The notes below the pieces were generated by a model that saw only the letters and a list, made by a program, of their open reading frames with translations, did not search any database and was not told the origin of the DNA. From contig CM057140.1 in NCBI GenBank assembly GCA_029964075.1, positions 7,086,643 to 7,150,642 on the forward strand: a stretch of DNA of 64,000 nt. The letters are read 5' to 3'. This document shows positions 38,601 through 47,600 of the stretch, piece by piece. Made by a program: the position numbers and the translations under genes. Every line of letters begins with the position of its first letter. Within the stretch, counting starts at the first letter, position 1. The DNA is from Patiria pectinifera (Eukaryota > Echinodermata > Asteroidea > Valvatida > Asterinidae).

Positions 38601-41600
38601 ATATGCCGAGGCCTAATAAGCCGCAGTCACAAGCTCCCAACCGCCCAGTACATACATTTCTGTACAGTATGTGACAGACCTGGCAGGGCTACAAGCAGTA
38701 TTTACTTGACCACAAAAAATAGCCAGAGTTATTCTGTTGAGATCCTGAATCCACCAAAGTCCCCCAACAGCTCAATATGGAGGTATCCTGAATCCATCCA
38801 AATCCTGCAGTTCTGCTAGGCTTACAATCCTGAATCCATCAAAATCCCCCAGTTTGTGCAATATGGAGGTATCCTGAATCCGCCGAAATCCCCCGAAACA
38901 GGGAGGTGGATTTTGATGGATTCAGGTACCTTAGGGTTAAAGGACTTACGTCGTGAGTAGAAAGACTCCCTCCTTGATCCTGGTCAGGGCATTTTGTGCC
39001 CCTGGTTTCCGTGCGAACTCAACAATTCCTTCTGATGTTGGTCGGCCACGGTCATCCACAATGACCACTGCTCTCTCCACAACACCAAACTGAGAAAACG
39101 CTTGTTCAAGGAGCTCATTGGAGACACATGATGGGATATTCTTTACTTTCAAGGCTGCACCATGTGTAGCAAAACGAACTCGAAGCATTCTGTTCTTTCT
39201 CATCGTTCCATCTAACTCTGCTTTAGCTGCTTCAGCATTGTACCTGGTGTCCTGTGTAAAAAATAGGTTATTGACTTTCAGAAAGATTGGTGAAAAAACT
39301 TGAAAAATAGATCTGAAAATTAACATTGTCTACAAAACTTAAAGCTTCTTATTGACAAACCAAATACTTTCACGTTCAAGCACATGAAAATGTTTTTTAT
39401 GACCTTGGCAGTAAGTGCTTTCCAGTTGTTTTTCCACACATTGACAATGTATTTCGATGCCATGCCAGCCCGATCAGTTGTCTTAGTATCTCGCTGAATC
39501 AATCACACACGCGCAGTACGGCCGTGGCCGGCCGGCCAAACGCCGGGGATTCCCCACTGTATGTATGATGTACACACACGTACACTGACAACTGAATCTC
39601 CAGTTCCTGTATGTGCCGATACTTCAAGTAGCGACACCCCCGCCGCAAAAATATATGTCGGCAGATCTTACGCGCAGTCAACCGACTTTCTTTTTCTCAG
39701 TGCTTGCATGCGCGGTACAGAACGCATTGATGTTAGTGTACGAGGCAAACAAGCTCGGGGCATTGTAAAAGTAAGTGTGCACATGGTTTCGATTGTCAAA
39801 AGGGGAAATGGCGATCGTGTATTAATTATGGGCCCGATTCCCTAAGAGAACAAAATCAACTTTTAATCCACATTAAGAACATGCAGGTAGGTTATAGTTA
39901 GAGGGAAGGATTTCAAAATTTTGAGGGGAATTTGGAGGGAAAACGACAACGAAAAAACGCAACAGAGATGGCGATCGCACGTCACCAACCATAAAACTGC
40001 TTACAAAAAACGTAATTTCTATCCCCAAAAAGTGTTCAAAATTACAAAACAGGTGCCATATAAGCTGAGAGAAGTCTGCTTTAGGTTGAAAAGGTAATTT
40101 TTTGAATGATAAAAACACCTTTGACTCAAATTTGATCGAAACTGAAGAGGGGCCCTAAACTACATGATCGCCCATGTCAGAACTGATGCGAATTTCCTAT
40201 ACTTTTATTCTTATTTCTAGCGAATAGAACTTCTCCGTACTGTGTTAAATGTTTCCTAAGCGAGACTGGCGAAGTCTATTTTGTTTGTAAATAAAGATTT
40301 ATCAATGTAAACACCTGTATATGTTGTATTTGTTCTTCTTACTATTGTTGATTGAACCATGGTATGATCCAGTGTGTCAGTGTGAGTGCAGAAAGTGAAA
40401 GCGAGTGATTCTTATGCAAATAGCGCTTTTCACCTGCTGGCTTTGGAATGCTGCAAATATCGCGCGAATGCCAGAGGACTTTGCGATCGCAATATAGCAA
40501 GTCACGGTCACTCCAAAACCGTTGAGTTTGGATCCAGAAATTTCCACTTTTGAGGTGGCAGATCTGCTCGATCTACCGTGAGTAGTTTTATTGGTTAACA
40601 TAGATACCAGATTCTTGATTTTAGTGAATTTTGTTTATATTTTGTTTAGAAAATTGACGTTTGATTTATGATCTAATGAGATATAGTTTCAGTTAGCACC
40701 GATGTGCGTACATGTAGTTATTTTTATGACGTCATATGACTTTCTGAGTTTTCGTTAGAATTTTGGATCACTTATTGGTCGATTTAATTATAGATTGCGT
40801 CATTGGATCATGGTTTGAGAATTGATAACTTTATTTGAAGTTTAAGTGGAATTTTGTAAAGGATGACGTCATAGATTATGTCTGCGCAGATGACGGTTAT
40901 TTCTATGATTTGGTTGGCCAAATATGGAATATGCTGTTTAGTTGAAGTGACTATTATTGCAGAACGTAGACGTTTTAGGTTTTGAAATTATAAATTTCAG
41001 ATGGCTCAGGGTCAGTTTGCCAGAGCAAGGTGTTATCTGGCATAGCCTGATGGGCCCGTATTGAAGTTCCCGATCAAGAAGAACCCTACCCCGGCCAAGC
41101 AACACGGCAAGCGGAAGCACAGACAGCGCCTGCTTGAAGCAACTGAGACAGAAAGCTGCCCAGTCTCTGGAGGGTTCAAGGCCTTCAAGTCCACGGGACA
41201 ACCGGGAACCGACTGGAGGAGCCGACAACGCGTGATTCGCGAATATATTGGTGGGCCCACCATACTTTGTTAAGTATAGAATTAAATATTTGAGTTGAAA
41301 TGTTAAGATTTGATTGGAAGTATTGATTGAAGATTTGATTTGAAGTATTATATGGAGATTTGATTTGGAAAGTTGATTTGGAGATTTGATTTGGAAAGTT
41401 GATTTGAAGATTTGATTTGAGGAATTAGGCCTAAGTTGAAGAGTTGAAGACAGGTGAAGGTCAAGTGATTTCAGAGGAGATTGTAACATTATTTGTTTAG
41501 TATTTCTTGGTGTTTTGATTTGGGTTTAATTTTGTTCCTTGTTATTCCGTTTACTTGATTAATACCCAGTTCAGTGTTTATTTGTTTACCTTTCGTTTAA

Positions 41601-44600
41601 CATTTAATTGGTTTAATTTTCTGTTTATTTGGTTTAATTGTTTATTTTGATTAAATTCTTTTTGAATTCTATTTCTAAGTTTTACAGTGTTTTCTTCATA
41701 GTATTTTTGTTTGTTAGGGTGACAAACGGCTCGAAATTTTAAGTTTCGTCGCGTAGCCTTTATTTGCGCGTGTTACAGCCGATATAAATTCGCATTTTTT
41801 TTAGCCGGCCTCTGTGCCCCTTCTGCAGATATTAGTTTGGCCTTAGTGCCCTCCAAACTGGCCTTGGTGCCCTCTATAATTTTGCTCCATTCAAGGCCAA
41901 AGTGGCCTTGCCCTAAAAATTCCCAAATTCAAGGCCTGATGTTTGGAAAGCTTGAACTCTAAGCTTTCCATTGGTGTGAAATTCATGTGTGTTTGATAGC
42001 AAATAGTTGTCTGTTTTCGAGGATAAATATTGGTGAGATTTTTGTGGCGCAGCGTACGTATTTTCCGTCTTTTTTCACACAAGGAACTGAACAAGGGTCA
42101 GACAACTCGACCGTTGAGACAACTCGACCGTCTGTGCGTCAAATGGAAAGACAAATTGTCCGTTGGTGTTGAGACAAGTCGACTTGCAAATTTTTTTTGG
42201 GGGGGGGGGAAGCATTGGGGGCTGGTACACTTTGCGGGCATGATGGTTTGGTGGGGCTCGGTCAAAGTTTTATTTTGGGAACCGGGTTGGTTCTGTGTAA
42301 TACTGCGGCTGTGATAGTGTGGTGCCGATAGACCTATTGGACAACGAAAACAAGCTGTGACCATCTAGCACATTTAAAGTGGACATATCGACGGGATTTT
42401 TGTCTTTCATCGTTTGCAGAGGTTTGGATGATAAAATTATTTAAATTAGTTTTGTTTGGGCATTAACATTACAAGCCGTCATTTTTGGAAATAAAGTAAG
42501 CCCTGGGACGAGGTTGGGTCTGCCTTCCTTTGTTACAGATTGTTCTCAGCTGATGCAGCACGTTTGTCAAGCACATGTTCGCTTATCACCACAGTCCTTT
42601 TGATTTGAAAATCACAGGTGTGTGGGGAAAAGACACACCTGGATTTTTCTAGGTGAGTGATTTTTCTAGGCCTGTGATTTTTTCTAGGTGTGTGATTTCT
42701 GTGGTCCAAACTGGTACTGAACAATCTGTTATTTCATTTTCTATTCATCTTGGTTTAAAGTGGAAAATACAAGAATATTCTTATATGATGAATTTAATTT
42801 ATAGGAAGCCAGATCCACCTGTTCGTGTTATTATTTATTTTTTTATTGAATACATTAAGCACAAGAAGTAAGATGTAAATTTGCTGTACAGTTTTTGCTT
42901 AGGAATTCCTTGTATTCATAAAGTAGGTCCTCAATGTTATTTGTTCAACAACAACAAAAATAAAATTTACTTCATGCCCACTCCGCATCCGCGCATCCAG
43001 GCATCCAATAAAGCACCCTCTATTGATTACAATTTACTTCATGCCCACCACGCATCCGCGCATCCACGCATCCAAGACGGAATGAGTGGATAGGTTGGGG
43101 TTGGTTTTAGATCTAGGAAATAAAGTAGTGGGTCCTATAGGGTAAATACAGTAGAGCGTCCCGGGGTATAAAAAGCGCCCTCTTTTGATGACTTCATGCT
43201 CATCCACCCCGCATCCGCGCATCCACGCATCCACGCATCCAAGACATCCCAAGCCGTCTCACTCGGTATATATACTACGTATTTGTCAATAATTCACTCT
43301 CTATAGCGCCCTCTATTGATCACAATTTACTTCATGCTCATTCACTCTTTATACCGCCCTCTATTTTTTTTTACACATCTACGTTCATACCAAAGATCCT
43401 ATAGCGCCACTTGCGGCGCTATACAGCGCTATAGGATCTTTGGTTCATACCGTACCATATCCGCGCGCGTACGCATAGGAGAAGTCTCATATATACCAAC
43501 GTTGCTTCATTCTCAAAAGAGTGCCATTCTATTCAACGATCCCACTCCTCACATTGCATCCAACTACAAAAAAAAACCTTTTCCGGCGTGGCCCTGCATT
43601 CTATAGTCGCTCCGAGGAAAGGACTGGAAACTTGTTTAAGACGATGTCCATTTTAGCTGCGACAGAAAAAAAATGTCGAATCATAATGAAACAAGACGGT
43701 ATAATACAATGCGCATGCGTCAGTTGGGGAAAGTCCAGCCCCATAAATGTGGCCAATTTACTGGACTACCTCCAAAAATAAAGGCCACACTTTCATCATG
43801 TACAAAAACATGTCAAACTTTGTCAAATTTTAATTTTCACATTTAGGCTTGGTTTTTAGTTTATAGGCCTTTTCACACTGTCCAAAATCTCCGGGTTGGA
43901 ACCGGTTCCAACCCGAGATTTTTTTCAACCCTTTTCCCACTTTTAAATTTTCGGGTAGCGAGCTCTAGCCGGATCGAAATCAACCCTGGGAGGGACCAGG
44001 GTTGAAAATCTTAACCCGGATCGAAATTGCATTTTTCAACCTGAACTGTGTCGAAAATGATAGTGTGAACCGCCCCGAGTTGAGTCACTCGCGGCCGATT
44101 TGTGTTGAGTTGAGGCCGACATTCTACCGAAAATCTGACACGGCGTGCATATTTCCCTCCACCATCATGGCCATCACAAACACCGATCACGAAATAATCG
44201 CTCCCTAATTATGTACCCCAAAAAGTACATTTTTAACGTTAAATAGAACGAATCGTCTAACGAAATGACTGGAGCCATTTTGGAAATATTGCACAGCTGC
44301 GCCGGTGCCATAGTTGAAATCGGACACCCATAAAAATCGGATTCCTTTACTCTCTTATTGGTCAAGCCCTCTCACGTGATAGATCCTTCTCGTAACTATC
44401 ATACTTAAGCATGCGCAATCAGGGTTCTAGCCACTGATCTCTATATAAAGACTGGATAGCGGATATGCATACAACATTCACACAGAAGACTTTGCATATT
44501 GACCAATTCGCCCCGGTCTCACGAAGATGGCCGCGTATAACACGAACGTTCAACGCGTAAATACGCGCGCGTTGTATCAACAGTTGACGCGCATTTTGGT

Positions 44601-47600
44601 CACGTACACATATTATGATGTTCTAAAAGGGACACATTTCCGTAGTGATTATCATTGCAAAACGCCGAAAAAGTGATATTTGCGGTATTTTAGTAACCAC
44701 GACGTTAAAAAATAATTGTAGTTAACCTGGCCTTGGTCAGTGGTGGTGGTCAAAATATAAGTCAAGTGAACCGCGACGTTACAAAAGAAATCATGCTGTC
44801 TATAAAAACGGCAACTTGTCCTTTGTAGGTCACCAGCCGGTCTCACCAATATGGAGTCAAATTCGTACATTGTGCGGCTCCTTATTAGCTATCCAGTCTT
44901 TATATAGAGATCAGTGGTTCTAGCCAGGGTGAAATTATAGCATAGGGGTAATTTTGGTTCGACGACTAATGCGAGCGCGTAGCGCGAAGCCCTTACGGCG
45001 TGGGGTGAAAATTTTGGACTCTAGATGCTCTTTGGTGCAATCTGAGGCGATTCCCTGCCACTTTCCCCTGATTTTTTTTTAGCAGAAGTGTTTAAAATTA
45101 TAAGAAATTTTGTTTTATTTGTTTCAATGATTGATACTCTTGCTCCTGTAAAATTTCTTCTGTTTTCAAATTTTAGATTATGTTTACAATGTATAAATTG
45201 TTCCAAGATCGATGCTTTCTGATGTTTAACCATTTTTAGTAGTTCCTCAATGTTTTATAAAAAAATTGGGATTTACTTTGTCAATATTATGTGCGAGAAC
45301 AAATCGCATGAACATTTCATATTTGGAGGTCTCAGACAGAAAAAGTCGTCGGAAATTTCAGTTTCAATATGCTATAACACAATGTGAAGGAGAAATCTCA
45401 TTTTTGTTATGTTAAAAAATATAATTGTAGATAATGACGATGAGAAATAATCACCGGAAATTGCTTCCTATCCCGGCCGGCCGGCCCGGCGTGCGGGCGC
45501 GGGCCAGCCCACACACCGGCTACGCCGGCGAACTACGCGACCAAATTTTCCCTCAGCATTTGAGAAAGCTTACGCATTCGTGGAGTGCTAAAAAACTTGC
45601 TTTGTTGCAATACTTGCTGATTGGTTTTGTCCTTAGAACAAACAGATCCGTTTTTATTACCAAACTTATTGAACTGTTATTACCAGCAACGAGAAGTGTA
45701 GTCAAAAATCCAAATTTTCGACAGCGACATTCTTCGAGAAGAATTCTTCACGTGCGGCCATCTTTGAGGACGGATCCATTGATATCGTAGGGGTGCTTAA
45801 CCTTTCTTTGGACATCGTTTCTCGAATAAATCCTTTACAAAAATTATATTCCGACGTTGAAGAACTTATTTTCAAACAGTAACATGTTTCGGACTTGACG
45901 AAAAGTATTATTTATAATTTAATAACAGTTGAAATGCTTGAAATTAATATTGACCTTAGGAAAGCTCACCCGATACCGCAAAATGGTGTGGTCCACAGAG
46001 CGCTCTGTACGTGACATGTTGGTGACACGTACGTCCGTACGGAGCGCTGTATCTACGCAGCACAAAACAGCACGTGCTTATTGCTTTCATAGCGAATGCG
46101 TGTGGCGCAGCATCACGGTAGGGGTATCGTACGGGGTACGTGCGGTGGGATCGTTGTTTATTTTTCGCTGTGTCGTACGGCCAGTGCGCAATGTTCAAAG
46201 CCGCTGCGCTTGTATACGAACAAACGGCAGATATTTTTTTTTCGCAACCAAAATTTATAGCGTAGCGGTAGCGTAGCGGTAGCGTAGCGGTAGCGTAGCG
46301 GTAGCGTAGCGGTAGCGTAGCGGTAGCGTAGCGGCGCGATTTAAGCGTAGCGCTTATTTCCGAAAGCGTAGCGGGTGCTAGCGCTATTTGATGCCTGGCT
46401 AGAACACTGTGCGCAATTCTCCCATGAGTCCGTATTTCGTATTTGAGTAGTAAATTCATGCTGCACACCGGCCTGTCCGTTGCCTCGTGCGCGCAGCCGC
46501 GTGCGTCACAATGCATGATGTGATTGAGAAAATCATCACAGCGCCCCATGCCGAATGCGATCCGTGTTGAGAATTTGTAGTGTGAATACACAGGGGCCTT
46601 AGCCGGATTGAACGTTACACGGTTCACGTGGCGGCCGTTCCCGTAAAGAACAGTGTAAACATTGCGTCTCTCTGATTCGTGTCCAAAACAACTCGGGCTG
46701 AACCGGGATGGATCCGGATAGGTTTCAACACGGTTCGAAACGGAGATAGTGTGAAAAGCATAGCTGCCAACTTTTCAAAATCCCAATTAGTAATCAACCC
46801 GCGGGGTCATTTTCAACTGCTATTATCAAAAGTGTACATGTATGTACCAGCTTTACCAACATCGAGTACAGGTACATGGTTTACATGTGCATACCATTCT
46901 TGTTGTGAATAATAATGTACTGTAGGCCAAAAGATAATTTAAAAAAAAAAAATAATAATAATAATAATAAAAAAATTTAAACTCCTTTTGTTTTACTGTC
47001 TGTATTTGTTTGTTGAAGTCAAATAAATAATAACAATAATAACATGCGCATTTTTTTTTGTTTTTTTGAGATGCATGCTATCGATGTTGAGTTTCGAGTT
47101 CTTATCGTGTTTTTACACACAATGATTTAGGGCCACCGTATGCAATAAAAATATCTTGCCAACAAACCTTGCAAACGCATGCTGATTTATCTTTTCTGGA
47201 CGTTGTGATAAACTCATACTCTTATACAATTCCATGATTAAAATCTCGCACTGATGGGTCTCATCCCGGCAAAAAGCGACCAAATGTGCTCACGATTGTC
47301 ATTGAAAAGTACTCACACATACAGTACACACACCAAACCACACATCCACGAGATGCACACAAATGGCAAATTTTTTTTTTTTTGCCAATTTTTTTTATGC
47401 AGATTAAATGGGGTATTCAATTATATGCGAAGTTTTAGCCTGAACTATTTCCATTGCACTACGAAAGCTATACACAAAATGGCCACAAAAAGTGAATAAA
47501 ACCTACCTTAATTATTGTCAATGAATGTCGGACACTTCGCCCCATTTCCATGTCGCCCCATGTCACTTCGCCCCTAACCACTTCGCCCCATCCCCACTTC

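Larger units (their letters stand above)
43869..46758. mobile_element. Composite segment bounded by inverted CTTTTCACACT ends
   Basis: The left end CTTTTCACACTGTC and the inverse of the right end CTTTTCACACTATC mark a 2.9-kb segment. It carries internal Cys-free GC-rich DNA, a hAT-like insertion, the 44966 repeat and a minisatellite. A 24-bp perfect palindrome (arm CGGGTTGGAACC, 43892-43915) lies near the left end. No transposase was seen and the boundaries are tentative. Confidence 0.4.

Noticed and set aside
40938..41489. 183-codon open frame on the minus strand
   Set aside because: Half of it is the GATTTGATTTGGA tandem repeat read in reverse; the rest is antisense to a more coding-like plus-strand segment.
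42965..43240. CRISPR-like regularly spaced repeats
   Set aside because: The CGCATCCA repeats are contiguous minisatellite steps in a eukaryotic genome, not spacer-separated palindromic repeats.
45956..46627. 223-codon open frame on the minus strand
   Set aside because: Its core is the translation of the 11-bp TAGCGGTAGCG minisatellite (periodic RYATATLPL) and the rest has no coding character.
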